DNA from: Mesorhizobium sp. ES1-4 | GTDB lineage: Bacteria; Pseudomonadota; Alphaproteobacteria; Rhizobiales; Rhizobiaceae | DNA: 64,000 nt | Assembly (NCBI RefSeq): GCF_020164745.1 | Contig: NZ_JAIUGV010000004.1 | Coordinates: 310,001 to 374,000, forward strand | Direction: 5' to 3' | Shown here: one piece after another, positions 53,912 to 63,798 of the stretch | Position numbering within the stretch: position 1 is the first letter of the stretch | Layout of the letters: each line of letters begins with the position of its first letter | Program-made: the position numbers and the translations under genes | The notes under the pieces: generated by a model | What the model saw: the letters and a program-made list of their open reading frames with translations, nothing else | What the model was told of the DNA's origin: nothing | The model's database searches: none

Positions 53912-55897
53912 TTAGCCGACCACACGCAGGTTCGACAGTTCATTGCCGATTTCCTTGAAATCATTCGACAGGCTGGCGCCGGTCGCGTTCCAGAAGAGCT
54001 TGGCCGGCTTGCTCGGGTCCGTCGGATCCTTGCGGAAGCGCGAGTCGGACGAGCAGGATTTCAGCGCGTTGATTGCCTGCATGTCGCCGGTCTTGGTGGT
54101 GGACAGGTCGAGTGCCACCGTCATCACCAGGATGTTGGCCGCCTTGGCGTTGTTGCAGAGCGTGGCCATCTGCTCGTTGAGCGCGTTGGTGTAGTTGCCG
54201 TTCGAATAGTCGAACTGACCGATGGCGCTCGATGTGCCCATGAACATGCGGCCGACCGAGGTGCCGTTGTAGCCGGGGTTGAGATAGCCGTAGGACGCGT
54301 AGGTCGATTTCGAATTGGCGGGGTCGGAATAGCCCAGCGAAGATGGCGTATAGTAGGTGTTGGCGCCGTCGGTCAGCACGATCACCACCTTGTCGTTGCC
54401 TTTCTCGGTTTCCGGGCGCCCTTGCGTGAACGGCTCTCCGCTCGAAACCACCCGCCAACCCCAGGCCATGCCTTCGGGGACATTGGTGCCGCCATTCGGC
54501 TGCATCAGGTCGATCGCCGCCTTGATCGAGGTAAGCCCGTCGGTGACGCTGACATCGGTCAACGGCGTGATCGGGTTGGTGGTGCAGCTGTAGTTCGGTC
54601 CGTTGCCGGCGGGCAGCGCCGGCGCATCGATCGGCCGCGGCTGGAAATACTTGGCCATGTTGCGCAGCCGCGATTGGCCGCTGCTGCTCGATGGATCGTC
54701 GTTCCACCAGCTGTTGACGGCGCCATAGGTTACCGGCGCGGCCTCGTTGGGGTCTTGGGTGAGCTTCCAATGATTGCCGGGTTCGTCAGGAGCGAACATG
54801 GGCACGAACATCGTTGCCGGATCGCCGACGCCGATTCCGGTGTTGGCCGACCCACCGGACGGCGTGGCGTCGTTGACATTGTAGGGGTAGGGCCGGGCCT
54901 CGACGCAGCCTTGCCAACTGGCGAACGGCCCGTAGGTATCGACGTAATCATATTCATCGTGGCTGCGCTTGCAGGTGTTGTTCGAGTTGTACGCGTCGCA
55001 GACCACACGCTTGCTGTTGGCGACACGCTCATGGTTGGTGACGACCTGCATGTCGCGGTAGAGCGAAAACCGGGTCAACATCTGGCCTTCCTCGGTTCCC
55101 CAGCCAGTGCCGCGCTTGTACCAGATGCCGTTGGTCTGCTGAGCGTATTTGTTGGCGGCGTTCAGCGTCGACCAGTCGAAATTCTCGTTCGACACCGGCG
55201 ACAACCCCTCGGTGTCCATCCACGAGGCATTACCATTCCCGGGGCCGACATTGACCGAGGCGGCAAAAGGCACGAGGCCGAATTGCACCGGCTTGTCGAT
55301 CTGCTTGATCATGACCGCCTGCTGGGCCAACGTGTCGACCAGTTGCTTGGCAGCCGTCTTGAGAAGGTCGATGCGCTTTTGCCCGGACCCCGTGCCGAGC
55401 GTGGTCATCGATCCGGAATTGTCGAGCACCAGGGCCACTTCCAGCGTGTTCTTCAGCCTTACTTGCGAGGTGACATTGAAGCTGAGCCTCTGGTTCGCAT
55501 CCGTCGCGGATTTGCCGACGAGTTGGGCGAAGGCGGGATAGAAATAAGGTTTGTAGTTGAGCTGGGCGGTCATGGTGAGCAGGCCGCCGCCGCTGGTGTT
55601 GCTCGGCACGGCGACGTTGAGCGTTGTGTTGGCGGGATCGATATCGTTCAGATTGGCGTTGAAGAAGTCGAGCGCATAAGCTCTCAACTGGTCGTCGGTC
55701 GCACCTTCCGTCAGCCGGCGGGCCGTGGCGAAGTTGGCGGCGTCGAGCGCGTTCATCACCATCTGCTTTTCACGGTTCATTTCCGTGAAGTCGACCGCGA
55801 TCGCCAGCCCGCCCATCAGCGGCACCATCGCCACAACCGTCATAAGGGCATAATTGCCGCGCCTGTCGCGGCGGAACTGACGCCAGATTTCGAACAT
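53912..55897 (-). CDS. TadG-like protein with von Willebrand factor A domain
   Basis: 661 aa from ATG 55897 (MFEIWRQFRRDRRG), chosen by analogy with the neighbouring TadG-like gene; the frame is open to 55948. N-terminal anchor RDRRGNYALMTVVAMVPLMGGLAIAVDFTEMN, then a vWA domain with an intact metal-ion site VALVLDNSGSMTTLG and later DGANTYY, and TVALDLS as remaining MIDAS parts. Exported, cell-surface or periplasmic. In Tad systems TadG carries a vWA domain and helps pilus assembly, but no other tad gene is in the window, so an adhesin-like or surface role is also possible. Confidence 0.88.
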   Translation of the reverse strand: MFEIWRQFRRDRRGNYALMTVVAMVPLMGGLAIAVDFTEMNREKQMVMNALDAANFATARRLTEGATDDQLRAYALDFFNANLNDIDPANTTLNVAVPSNTSGGGLLTMTAQLNYKPYFYPAFAQLVGKSATDANQRLSFNVTSQVRLKNTLEVALVLDNSGSMTTLGTGSGQKRIDLLKTAAKQLVDTLAQQAVMIKQIDKPVQFGLVPFAASVNVGPGNGNASWMDTEGLSPVSNENFDWSTLNAANKYAQQTNGIWYKRGTGWGTEEGQMLTRFSLYRDMQVVTNHERVANSKRVVCDAYNSNNTCKRSHDEYDYVDTYGPFASWQGCVEARPYPYNVNDATPSGGSANTGIGVGDPATMFVPMFAPDEPGNHWKLTQDPNEAAPVTYGAVNSWWNDDPSSSSGQSRLRNMAKYFQPRPIDAPALPAGNGPNYSCTTNPITPLTDVSVTDGLTSIKAAIDLMQPNGGTNVPEGMAWGWRVVSSGEPFTQGRPETEKGNDKVVIVLTDGANTYYTPSSLGYSDPANSKSTYASYGYLNPGYNGTSVGRMFMGTSSAIGQFDYSNGNYTNALNEQMATLCNNAKAANILVMTVALDLSTTKTGDMQAINALKSCSSDSRFRKDPTDPSKPAKLFWNATGASLSNDFKEIGNELSNLRVVG

Positions 55898-56156
55898 GCT
55901 TGCAGCGGCCCCCGCCGACGGATTCTCGGTCGGCGGCCAGCTTTCCACAAAACGCTGAAGGACGGGTTTGGGAAACCGTTCTATTGCTCGGCCGGCGCTT
56001 CACCAACCGCTAACCAATCAAGGGCCGCGGCCTGGCCGCAATTCGCGCCGATGCGGGCGAAAGCTGGTGACAGCATGGGCCGGTTCGGATAATTCGAACC
56101 GGCTGCGGCGAACCGTCGGCCGCTGCACCCGCAACGATCATATTGAAGGAAACGGC

Positions 56157-57017
56157 ATGGCGGATTCGCCCGAAATCGTCGGTTCGCTCGAAGAGGTGTC
56201 GAAAGCCTATTCGGCAATTCTCTGCGATGTCTGGGGCGTGGTGCACAATGGCGAATGGCATTTTCCGGCGGCCGCGGCCGCGCTGGCGGCGGCAAGAGCG
56301 GCCGGCACGCCTGTCGTTCTGATCACCAATTCGCCGCGACGCCGCGCCGATGTCGTGGCACAGATGAGCGTGATCGGCGTTCCGCCGTCGTCCTATGACC
56401 GCGTGGTGACCTCGGGCGACGTGACCCGTGATCTGATCGCGGAGGGTCCGCGCAAAGTCTTCCACATCGGCGCCGACCGCGATTTGACCCTTTATGATGG
56501 CCTCGATGTCGAACTCGTCGAGGAGTTCGAGGCCACCGGCGTCGTATGCACCGGGCTGTTCGACGACGAGGTCGAAAAACCCGAGGACTATACGGAACTG
56601 CTGCGCCGGTTGCGCGCCAGGAACCTGCCATTCATCTGCGCCAATCCCGATATCGTGGTTGAACGCGGCGAACGGATCATCTGGTGCGCCGGTGCGCTGG
56701 CACGCGACTACGCGCAACTCGGCGGTCGCACGCAGATCGCCGGAAAACCCTACGCGCCGATTTACGAGGTCGCGATGAAGGAGGTGGCCGAGATCCTCGG
56801 ACGGCCGGTCGAGCGTTCGCGAATACTGGCTATCGGCGACGGCATGATGACCGACGTCAAAGGCGCGGCCGACAATGGTTTCGACGTCCTCTATGTCTCC
56901 GGCGGCATTCATGCCCGCGACTACGGCGATCCGTCCCGGCCGGATCCGGCAAAGCTCGGGCACTTCCTGGAGCGGCACGGCTATCGTCCTGTGGCCGTCA
57001 TCGCAAGGCTGCGGTAG
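56157..57017 (+). CDS. HAD-superfamily hydrolase, TIGR01459 type
   Basis: 286 aa phosphatase. Motif I DVWGVVHNGEW (Asp nucleophile pair DxWG as in NagD-like type IIA HADs, here AILCDVWGVVHNG), NSPRRR loop, and the late motif RILAIGDGMMTDVKGAADNGFDVLYVSGG with the Mg-binding Asp. TIGR01459 proteins are found in rhizobia next to ribF, as here; substrate unknown. ATG at 56157 follows GAAGGAAA. Separated from ribF by six bases (57018-57023), so co-transcribed. Confidence 0.9.
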   Translation: MADSPEIVGSLEEVSKAYSAILCDVWGVVHNGEWHFPAAAAALAAARAAGTPVVLITNSPRRRADVVAQMSVIGVPPSSYDRVVTSGDVTRDLIAEGPRKVFHIGADRDLTLYDGLDVELVEEFEATGVVCTGLFDDEVEKPEDYTELLRRLRARNLPFICANPDIVVERGERIIWCAGALARDYAQLGGRTQIAGKPYAPIYEVAMKEVAEILGRPVERSRILAIGDGMMTDVKGAADNGFDVLYVSGGIHARDYGDPSRPDPAKLGHFLERHGYRPVAVIARLR

Positions 57018-57023
57018 GTGACG

Positions 57024-58004
57024 ATGGTCGCGTTCCAGCATCTTACGACAACCGCGCCGCTGCCCGCCGATCTTCGGGGCGGCGTCGTGGCGATCGGCAA
57101 TTTCGATGGCGTCCACCGTGGCCACCAGGCTGTGCTCGAACGGGCATTGGCTGAAGCCACGCGGCGCGGCGTGCCGGCCCTGGTGCTGACCTTCGAACCG
57201 CACCCACGAACGGTTTTCAGACCTGATTTGCCGCTTTTCGTGCTGACGCCGCCGCCGATGAAGGCGCGGCTCCTGTCGTTGCTTGGCTTTGCCGGGCTCG
57301 TCGAGCAACCCTTCACGCGCGACTTCGCCTCGCTGTCGGCGGAAGCCTTCGTCACCGATGTGCTGGAGAGGACGCTGGGCATCACCCACGCCGTGACCGG
57401 CTTCGATTTCCATTTTGGCAAGGACCGCCAGGGCGGGCCGGCCTATCTGATGGCTGCCGGCGAGCGCCATGGCTTCGGTGTCACCCTCGTCGACGCCTTT
57501 CGCGACGAAGGCGCCGAGGTGATTTCGTCGAGCCGTATCCGGGCCCTGCTTTGTGGAGGCGACGTGGCGGAGGCCGCCGGCCTGCTCGGCTACCGCTTCA
57601 CGGTGGAGAGCGAGGTTGTCGGCGGCCAGCGACTCGGAAGAACGCTCGGCTTTCCGACCGCCAACATGAGGCTTCCGGCGGAAGCCACGCTCAAGGAAGG
57701 GATTTATGCCGTCCGTTTCCGGCGCGCCGACGGCACGCTGCACGACGGCGTCGCCAGCTTTGGCCGCCGTCCGACTGTCGACGACAATGGCGCGCCGCTC
57801 CTGGAAACCTTCGTCTTCGATTTTTCCGGCGATCTCTATGGCGAGACTTGCGCGGTATCGTTCTTCGGCTTCCTGCGCAGCGAGATCAGGTTCGACGGGC
57901 TTGACGCACTGGTCGCGCAGATGAAGCGCGATGAAGCCGAGGCCCGCGCGCTGCTTGGCGGCGTCAAACCGCTGTCCGGCCTGGATGCCGCGGTGACGTT
58001 CTGA
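57024..58004 (+). CDS. ribF: bifunctional riboflavin kinase/FAD synthetase
   Basis: 326 aa, making FMN then FAD from riboflavin and ATP. The N-terminal nucleotidyltransferase half has AIGNFDGVHRGHQAVLERAL (HxGH motif) and DFHFGKDRQGG, ISSSRIRALLCGGDV; the C-terminal kinase half has GRTLGFPTANMRLP, KEGIYAVRF and LYGETCAVSFFGFLR. ATG at 57024 with AGGTGA; a GTG at 57018 directly after the HAD stop is the alternative. The next gene, HdeD, is convergent. Confidence 0.95.
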   Translation: MVAFQHLTTTAPLPADLRGGVVAIGNFDGVHRGHQAVLERALAEATRRGVPALVLTFEPHPRTVFRPDLPLFVLTPPPMKARLLSLLGFAGLVEQPFTRDFASLSAEAFVTDVLERTLGITHAVTGFDFHFGKDRQGGPAYLMAAGERHGFGVTLVDAFRDEGAEVISSSRIRALLCGGDVAEAAGLLGYRFTVESEVVGGQRLGRTLGFPTANMRLPAEATLKEGIYAVRFRRADGTLHDGVASFGRRPTVDDNGAPLLETFVFDFSGDLYGETCAVSFFGFLRSEIRFDGLDALVAQMKRDEAEARALLGGVKPLSGLDAAVTF

Positions 58005-58029
58005 AGCCCCGAAAAGGGGGAACGAGCTC

Positions 58030-58584
58030 CTATTTTTTCAGCGCAAGACCGACGGCGATGAAGGTCCAGCCCTGGAAGATCAGGTCGATCGCCAGGAACA
58101 TTCCGAGCACCCAAAGGCTGTTGACCGGCCAGCCCATGGCAATGATCAGGCCCGCGAGCACGCTGACGAGGCCTGCCGCGACGATCCAGCCCCAGCCGCG
58201 CTCCGGACGATGGCTGTAGCCGACCCAGGCCCGCAGCGCGCCGGAAGCGACGAGCGCGACGGCCAGCAGGAAGGTCAGCACCGCCGAGGCCAGCAGCGGA
58301 TTGTCGAAAGCGAAGAATCCGGCGATCGCGTAAAGCAGTCCGCTGAGCAGCCAGTAGAAGAAGCGGCCCCAGGTCTTGACGCCGAACGCATGCATGATCT
58401 CGATGATGCCGGCCACCAGCATCAGCCATCCCACCACATAGACGGAAGCCACCGTGGCAATGAACAAATTGCCGAAGGCAATGCCGCCGAGGACCAGCAG
58501 TACAACGCCCAGGCCGACAAACCACCCCCATTTGTCGCGCGTCTGGCCGATCGCGTTCTTCAGGGAATCGCCGTGCAGGGTCAT
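58030..58584 (-). CDS. HdeD-family (DUF308) membrane protein
   Basis: 184 aa, six short helices in three repeats: GWFVGLGVVLLVLGGIAFG, VYVVGWLMLVAGIIEIMHAFG, RFFYWLLSGLLYAIAGFFAFDN, and GLVSVLAGLIIAMGWP with GMFLAIDLIFQGWTFIA. HdeD proteins in E. coli protect at acid and high density; function in rhizobia is unknown. ATG at 58584 follows GGAGGTGCG. Faces the MipA gene across about 200 bases without an EcfG site. Confidence 0.9.
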   Translation of the reverse strand: MTLHGDSLKNAIGQTRDKWGWFVGLGVVLLVLGGIAFGNLFIATVASVYVVGWLMLVAGIIEIMHAFGVKTWGRFFYWLLSGLLYAIAGFFAFDNPLLASAVLTFLLAVALVASGALRAWVGYSHRPERGWGWIVAAGLVSVLAGLIIAMGWPVNSLWVLGMFLAIDLIFQGWTFIAVGLALKK

Positions 58585-58781
58585 GTCGCACCTCCATTGA
58601 AGACCGCCAGCTACAAGGAGGTTACCCTTCGTGCCGAGCCGCGTCCAGCCAGCGGCGGGTGCGATGTTGAAGGCGCTGGCGAGGCAATGCGAGAGGGATG
58701 TCTCGTCCTTAAATCAAATTTTACCAAAGCCTCGTCAAAGCTGTCGCCGCAGGACGGTTGTATCGTGTTAGTGGAGTGGCC

Positions 58782-59594
58782 ATGAGTACGGTCGGGAAGA
58801 TTTCTGTAGCCTTGGCCAGTGTCGTGCTGGCCACGTCGGGCGCGGCCGAAGCCGGCGATGGCGCTTTCGGCTGGCTGTCCGGCGACTGGTATCTGACGGT
58901 CGGCGCCACCGGTCTGGTGGCGCCCAATTTCGAGGGCGGCAGGAAGTACATGCTGAGCGCCCAGCCCATTATTTCGCTGGGCAAGGCCGGCCCGGCGGCC
59001 CGCTTCACCTCCCGCAACGACAACATTTCTCTGTCGCTCGTCGACGATGGCGGTGTGCGTGCCGGCCTGACCGGCAGGTTCCTGTTCTCACGCGACGACG
59101 GCGATGCCGACGAACTCAAAGGTCTCGACCCGGTCCGCTGGGGGGGCGAGGTCGGAGGCTTCTTTGAATTCTATCCGACTGACTGGATGCGGGCGCGTGC
59201 TGAATTGCGGCATGGCATCCGTGCCCATAACGGCTTTATCGCCGACATCGCCGCCGATGCCTTCTACGACGTGACGCCGACTGTCAGGATTTCGGGTGGC
59301 CCGCGTGTGTCTTTTGCCTCGGCGAACTATTTCGATGCCTATTATGGCGTCAATGCGCAGGAAGCTGTGGCCTCGGGGCTGAGCCGGTACAATCCCGGCA
59401 GCGGCCTGAAATCTGTCGGCCTCGGTGGCGCCGTGACCTGGAAGGTGACCGATCCGATGACGGCAAGCCTGTTTGGCGAATATTCGCGCCTCGAGGGTCC
59501 GGCGGCCGATTCCAGCCTGGTCAAGGAGCGCGGCGACCGCAACCAGTTCATGGTCGGCGTGTCGACCACCTATCGTTTCGACTTCAAGATGTAG
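58782..59594 (+). CDS. MipA/OmpV-family outer-membrane protein
   Basis: 270 aa with signal peptide MSTVGKISVALASVVLATSGAAEA. The mature part is beta-rich, with GDWYLTVGATGLVAPNFEGGRKYMLSAQPIISLGKAG, YDVTPTVRISGGPRVSFASANYFDAYYGVNAQEA and the typical C-terminal phenylalanine-type end TYRFDFKM. MipA/OmpV proteins act as scaffolds for peptidoglycan enzymes or as porin-like barrels. ATG at 58782 after GTGGAGTGG; TTG at 58758 is unlikely. The region 59595-59895 before ileS holds no gene. Confidence 0.88.
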   Translation: MSTVGKISVALASVVLATSGAAEAGDGAFGWLSGDWYLTVGATGLVAPNFEGGRKYMLSAQPIISLGKAGPAARFTSRNDNISLSLVDDGGVRAGLTGRFLFSRDDGDADELKGLDPVRWGGEVGGFFEFYPTDWMRARAELRHGIRAHNGFIADIAADAFYDVTPTVRISGGPRVSFASANYFDAYYGVNAQEAVASGLSRYNPGSGLKSVGLGGAVTWKVTDPMTASLFGEYSRLEGPAADSSLVKERGDRNQFMVGVSTTYRFDFKM

Positions 59595-59895
59595 CCGCAT
59601 CCATAGCGTTACGCCCGCAACTCCACGCTTTATTCCTGCCGCAGCATCGGCTAAAAGCCCGGGGATGACGCAAATTACCGGCGCATTCGCGGTCGCGATA
59701 CGAATTACCAGCCCGGTGTTCCCAGCAGCCTGAAGGCTGCCGGAGCCGCCGGGAAATATTGCGCGCGGCCTCTCGCGCTTTTCCAGATCATCAAGGCGTG
59801 TCGCCCAGAAGTGGCCCGGTTCGGGAAAACGGCATGCGTATAAAGTAGAATTTCACGCCGCAAGCCACGTGGCCCGGCATGCACATGGCAGACCA

Positions 59896-62880
59896 ATGAC
59901 CGACGAAAACCAATCAAAGATCGACTATTCCAAGACCCTTTACCTGCCGCGGACGGAGTTTCCGATGCGCGCCGGCCTGCCCGAAAAGGAGCCGGTGCTG
60001 GTCAAGCGCTGGCAGGACATGGACCTCTACCGCAAGCTCCGGGAGAGCGCCGCCGGCCGCACGAAATACGTGCTGCATGACGGTCCGCCCTACGCCAACG
60101 GCAACATCCACATCGGCCACGCGCTGAACAAGATCCTCAAGGATGTCATCACCCGCTCGTTCCAGATGCGCGGCTATGACTCGAACTATGTGCCCGGCTG
60201 GGACTGTCACGGCCTGCCCATCGAATGGAAGATCGAGGAACAGTACCGCGCTAAGGGCAAGAACAAGGACGAGGTGCCGGTCAACGAATTCCGCAAGGAA
60301 TGCCGTGAATTCGCCGCCCACTGGATCTCGGTGCAGGGTGGCGAGTTCCAGCGTCTCGGTGTTATCGGCGACTTCAAGAACCCTTATACGACCATGGCCT
60401 TCCACGCCGAGTCGCGCATCGCCGGCGAACTGCTGAAATTCGCGATGTCTGGCCAGCTCTACCGCGGCTCGAAGCCGGTGATGTGGAGCGTCGTCGAGCG
60501 CACGGCGCTCGCCGAGGCCGAGATCGAATACCAGGACTACGAGTCCGACACGATCTGGGCGAAGTTTCCGGTGGCCAATCTCGTCCTCGCCAGTGTCGTG
60601 GACGGGCAGCCGGCGGAGATCGACCCGGACCTGAGCGGGCGGTCGCTCGACCTGCTCGATGCCCACGTCGTCATCTGGACGACGACGCCGTGGACCATCC
60701 CCGGCAACCGCGCCGTCAGCTATTCGTCGCGCGTCGCCTATGGCCTCTACGAAGTGACGGCCGCCGAAAATGTCTTTGGCCCACAGCCGGGCGAGAAGCT
60801 TATCTTTGCCGATGCCCTGGCCGAGGAAAGCCAGGCCAAGGCCAAGGTCACCTTGAAGCGCCTTCACGGCGTCAGCGCCGAACAGCTTGGAAATCTTGTG
60901 CTTTCGCATCCCTTCAAGGGCCTCGGTGGCGGCTACGAGTTCCCCGTTGCGATGATTGCCGGCGATCATGTCACCGACGATGCCGGCACCGGCTTCGTGC
61001 ACACGGCTCCGGGCCATGGCCGCGAGGACTTCGATGCCTGGATGGACGCCGCTCCCGCGCTGCGTCAACGCGGCATCGATACTGAAATCCCGTTCACAGT
61101 CGACGATGCCGGCTTCTTCACCAAGGACGCGCCGGGCTTCGGCCCGGACCGCGAAGGCGGACCGGCGCGCGTCATCGACGACAATGGCAAGAAGGGCAAC
61201 GCCAACCAGGCGGTCATCGACGAACTGATCAAGCGCAACGCGCTGTTCGCGCGCGGCCGGCTGAAGCACAGCTACCCCCATTCGTGGCGTTCGAAGAAGC
61301 CGGTCATCTTTCGCAACACGCCGCAATGGTTCGTCTACATGGACAAGGACCTCGGCGACGGCACCACGCTGCGCAGCCGCGCGCTGAAGGCGATCGACGA
61401 CACGCGCTTTGTTCCGGCCGCCGGCCAGAACCGTATCCGCGCCATGATCGAGGAGCGCCCCGACTGGGTGCTGTCGCGCCAGCGCGCCTGGGGCGTGCCG
61501 ATCGCGGTCTTCGCCGACGAGGATGGCAATGTGCTGAAGGACGAGGCGGTCAACCAGCGCATCATGGACGCCTTCGAGGCGGAGGGAGCGGACGCCTGGT
61601 TCGCGCCCGGCGCCAAGGAGCGCTTCCTCGGCAATCACGATGCCTCCAAATGGAGGCAGGTCATGGACATTCTCGACGTCTGGTTCGATTCGGGCTCGAC
61701 ACATGTCTTCACCCTGGAAGACCGGCCCGACCTGAAGTGGCCGGCCGACGTCTATCTCGAAGGCTCCGACCAGCATCGCGGCTGGTTCCACTCCTCGCTG
61801 CTCGAAAGCTGCGGCACCAGGGGCAGGGCGCCTTACGACACCGTCGTCACCCATGGCTTCACCATGGACGAGGATGGCCGCAAGATGTCGAAATCGCTCG
61901 GCAACACCGTCGTGCCGCAGGATGTGATCAAGCAGTCCGGCGCCGATATCCTGCGGCTCTGGGTGGTGACGACGGACTATTGGGAAGATCAGCGGCTCGG
62001 CAAGAACGTGCTGCAGACCAACATCGACGCCTACCGCAAGCTGCGCAACACCATCCGCTGGATGCTGGGCACGCTCGCCCATGACGACGGCGAGAAGGTG
62101 CCGCTGGAAGAGATGCCGGAGCTGGAGCGGCTGATGCTGCATCGGCTGGCCGAACTCGACGAGGTGGTGCGTCAGGGCTACGACGCCTTCGAGTTCAAGC
62201 GCATTACCCGCACGCTGCTCGATTTCATGGTGGTCGAGCTGTCGGCCTTCTATTTCGACATCCGCAAGGACGCGCTCTATTGCGATGGACCGTCGAGCGT
62301 GAAGCGCAAGGCCTCGATCCAGGTGGTACGCCATCTCTTCGACTGCCTGGTGAAATGGCTGGCGCCGATGCTGCCCTTCACCATGGAAGAGGCTTGGCTC
62401 GACCGTCATCCCGACGCGGCCTCGGTGCATCTCGACCAGTTCCCGCAAATCCCGGCGAATTGGAAGAACGAGGCGCTGGCGGAGAAATGGCGCAAGGTCA
62501 GGCAGGTGCGCCGTGTCGTCACCGGCGCGCTCGAGATTGCCCGGGCTCAGAAGGTGATCGGCTCCTCGCTGGAGGCTGTACCCGTGGTGACGATCAACGA
62601 CGCGGCACTCGAGGCGGCGATATCGGACGTCGACATGGCTGAAATGGCGATCACCAGCGATCTCGTCATTGCCCATGGCCAGGCGCCCCAGAACGCTTTT
62701 GCCCTCGACGACGTCAAGGGCGTCGCCGTGGTGGTCGAGAGAGCCGAGGATCGCGGCCTGGTCAAATGCGCGCGTTCCTGGCGTTATACGGCCGATGTCG
62801 GGCAGGATCCGGAGTTCCCGGATGTTTCGGCGCGTGATGCCGCCGTGCTACACGAACTGAAGGCGCTGGGAACGCTTTAG
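59896..62880 (+). CDS. ileS: isoleucyl-tRNA synthetase
   Basis: 994 aa class I synthetase. HIGH motif in [15 protein letters not shown] (about 68-75), editing (CP1) domain with [16 protein letters not shown] and [22 protein letters not shown] in [11 protein letters not shown] (about 672), and the ILE-specific anticodon region. The C-terminal zinc knuckle is reduced: KCARSW keeps one Cys of the CxxC, and no second CxxC follows, unlike the E. coli enzyme. ATG at 59896 preferred to the GTG at 59869. The lipoprotein and tadA follow downstream, with a 204-base gap. Confidence 0.97.
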   Translation: MTDENQSKIDYSKTLYLPRTEFPMRAGLPEKEPVLVKRWQDMDLYRKLRESAAGRTKYVLHDGPPYANGNIHIGHALNKILKDVITRSFQMRGYDSNYVPGWDCHGLPIEWKIEEQYRAKGKNKDEVPVNEFRKECREFAAHWISVQGGEFQRLGVIGDFKNPYTTMAFHAESRIAGELLKFAMSGQLYRGSKPVMWSVVERTALAEAEIEYQDYESDTIWAKFPVANLVLASVVDGQPAEIDPDLSGRSLDLLDAHVVIWTTTPWTIPGNRAVSYSSRVAYGLYEVTAAENVFGPQPGEKLIFADALAEESQAKAKVTLKRLHGVSAEQLGNLVLSHPFKGLGGGYEFPVAMIAGDHVTDDAGTGFVHTAPGHGREDFDAWMDAAPALRQRGIDTEIPFTVDDAGFFTKDAPGFGPDREGGPARVIDDNGKKGNANQAVIDELIKRNALFARGRLKHSYPHSWRSKKPVIFRNTPQWFVYMDKDLGDGTTLRSRALKAIDDTRFVPAAGQNRIRAMIEERPDWVLSRQRAWGVPIAVFADEDGNVLKDEAVNQRIMDAFEAEGADAWFAPGAKERFLGNHDASKWRQVMDILDVWFDSGSTHVFTLEDRPDLKWPADVYLEGSDQHRGWFHSSLLESCGTRGRAPYDTVVTHGFTMDEDGRKMSKSLGNTVVPQDVIKQSGADILRLWVVTTDYWEDQRLGKNVLQTNIDAYRKLRNTIRWMLGTLAHDDGEKVPLEEMPELERLMLHRLAELDEVVRQGYDAFEFKRITRTLLDFMVVELSAFYFDIRKDALYCDGPSSVKRKASIQVVRHLFDCLVKWLAPMLPFTMEEAWLDRHPDAASVHLDQFPQIPANWKNEALAEKWRKVRQVRRVVTGALEIARAQKVIGSSLEAVPVVTINDAALEAAISDVDMAEMAITSDLVIAHGQAPQNAFALDDVKGVAVVVERAEDRGLVKCARSWRYTADVGQDPEFPDVSARDAAVLHELKALGTL

Positions 62881-63084
62881 TCCCTGTCGCCCAAAGCAGT
62901 GCACAAATGCCACGCCGGGCGGTGCAAATCCGCCCGTGCGTTGCCCTTAACGAGTGGTTGAGGTAAACACGCGAAACTCCGGAAGACAAATTGTCGCCGG
63001 ATTTCCGTCGCAAGTGCTTGCACGATGGGGACCGGACATAAGCCGGTGGCGATCGAAAGGCTGTCTAGAGTGGGACTTTTTGGC

Positions 63085-63762
63085 ATGACCGAGAGATATA
63101 ACGCGCGCCTCGCGCTGCTGGCGCCGCTTGTCGCATCGGGCCTCGCTCTATCCGGCTGCATGGGCTCTCCGACCTATGGCACCGACAAGACCGCCGCCGA
63201 ACAGCTGGCGGGCGATCTTACAGGCGCCGTTTCCTTCGCGCCGAAGCGCAGGGACCCGATCGACTACAAGCCGCGTCCCACCCTGGTGAAGCCGGCACCC
63301 GGCCAGAAGGAAGTGCTGCCTGCCCCGCAGGAAAGCATCCAGACGGCAAATGCCGGCTGGCCCGAATCGCCCGAGCAGCGCCGGGCGCGCCTGCGCGCCG
63401 ACGCCACCGCCCACCAGAATGATCCGTCCTACCAGTCGGAGATCGTCGATGATGTGCAGACGGATCCCGCTTCGGTGAAGAAGGCGATGGAAGACTCCGG
63501 CTCGAGCCACCCGCCGGCGTGGAAACCCGCCGATTCCGACAAGGGCCGCGCCGCCGAGATCCAGCGCCGCCTTGCCGAAAGCAAGCAGGGCGACCCAAAC
63601 ACGCGTAAATACCTCAGCGAGCCGCCATTGGCTTACCGTGTCGCCTCCGATGCCGCGCCGCAGAACGAACTCGGCGAAGACGAGTACAAGAAGGAACGCC
63701 GCCTCAAGGCAAAGGCCGAGGGCAAGAAGGGCGGTTGGTTCGACTGGTTGCCGTCGCTGTAA
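63085..63762 (+). CDS. conserved lipoprotein of unknown function
   Basis: 225 aa. ATG at 63085 (in-frame start at 63025 less likely) opens a lipoprotein signal MTERYNARLALLAPLVASGLALSGC with lipobox LALSGC (Cys at about 25). The mature part is hydrophilic, Pro/Ala/Lys-rich and predicted disordered: KRRDPIDYKPRPTLVKPAPGQKEVLPAP, GWPESPEQRRARLRA, ending KGGWFDWLPSL. No enzyme motif. A lipoprotein of this kind next to ileS is familiar from rhizobia, but I cannot name a function. Confidence 0.82.
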   Translation: MTERYNARLALLAPLVASGLALSGCMGSPTYGTDKTAAEQLAGDLTGAVSFAPKRRDPIDYKPRPTLVKPAPGQKEVLPAPQESIQTANAGWPESPEQRRARLRADATAHQNDPSYQSEIVDDVQTDPASVKKAMEDSGSSHPPAWKPADSDKGRAAEIQRRLAESKQGDPNTRKYLSEPPLAYRVASDAAPQNELGEDEYKKERRLKAKAEGKKGGWFDWLPSL

Positions 63763-63798
63763 GAAAGCTCGCGTCGCTGATCTTGCGGCGGCCTTGGC

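Noticed and set aside
53789..56092. A 767-codon plus-strand frame across the TadG-like gene
   Set aside because: Antisense shadow of the vWA protein, whose MIDAS and anchor motifs are clear on the minus strand.
59914..62676. A 920-codon minus-strand frame opposite ileS
   Set aside because: It is an antisense shadow of a recognised tRNA synthetase in high-GC DNA; composition is Arg/His/Val-rich with no domain and no ribosome site.
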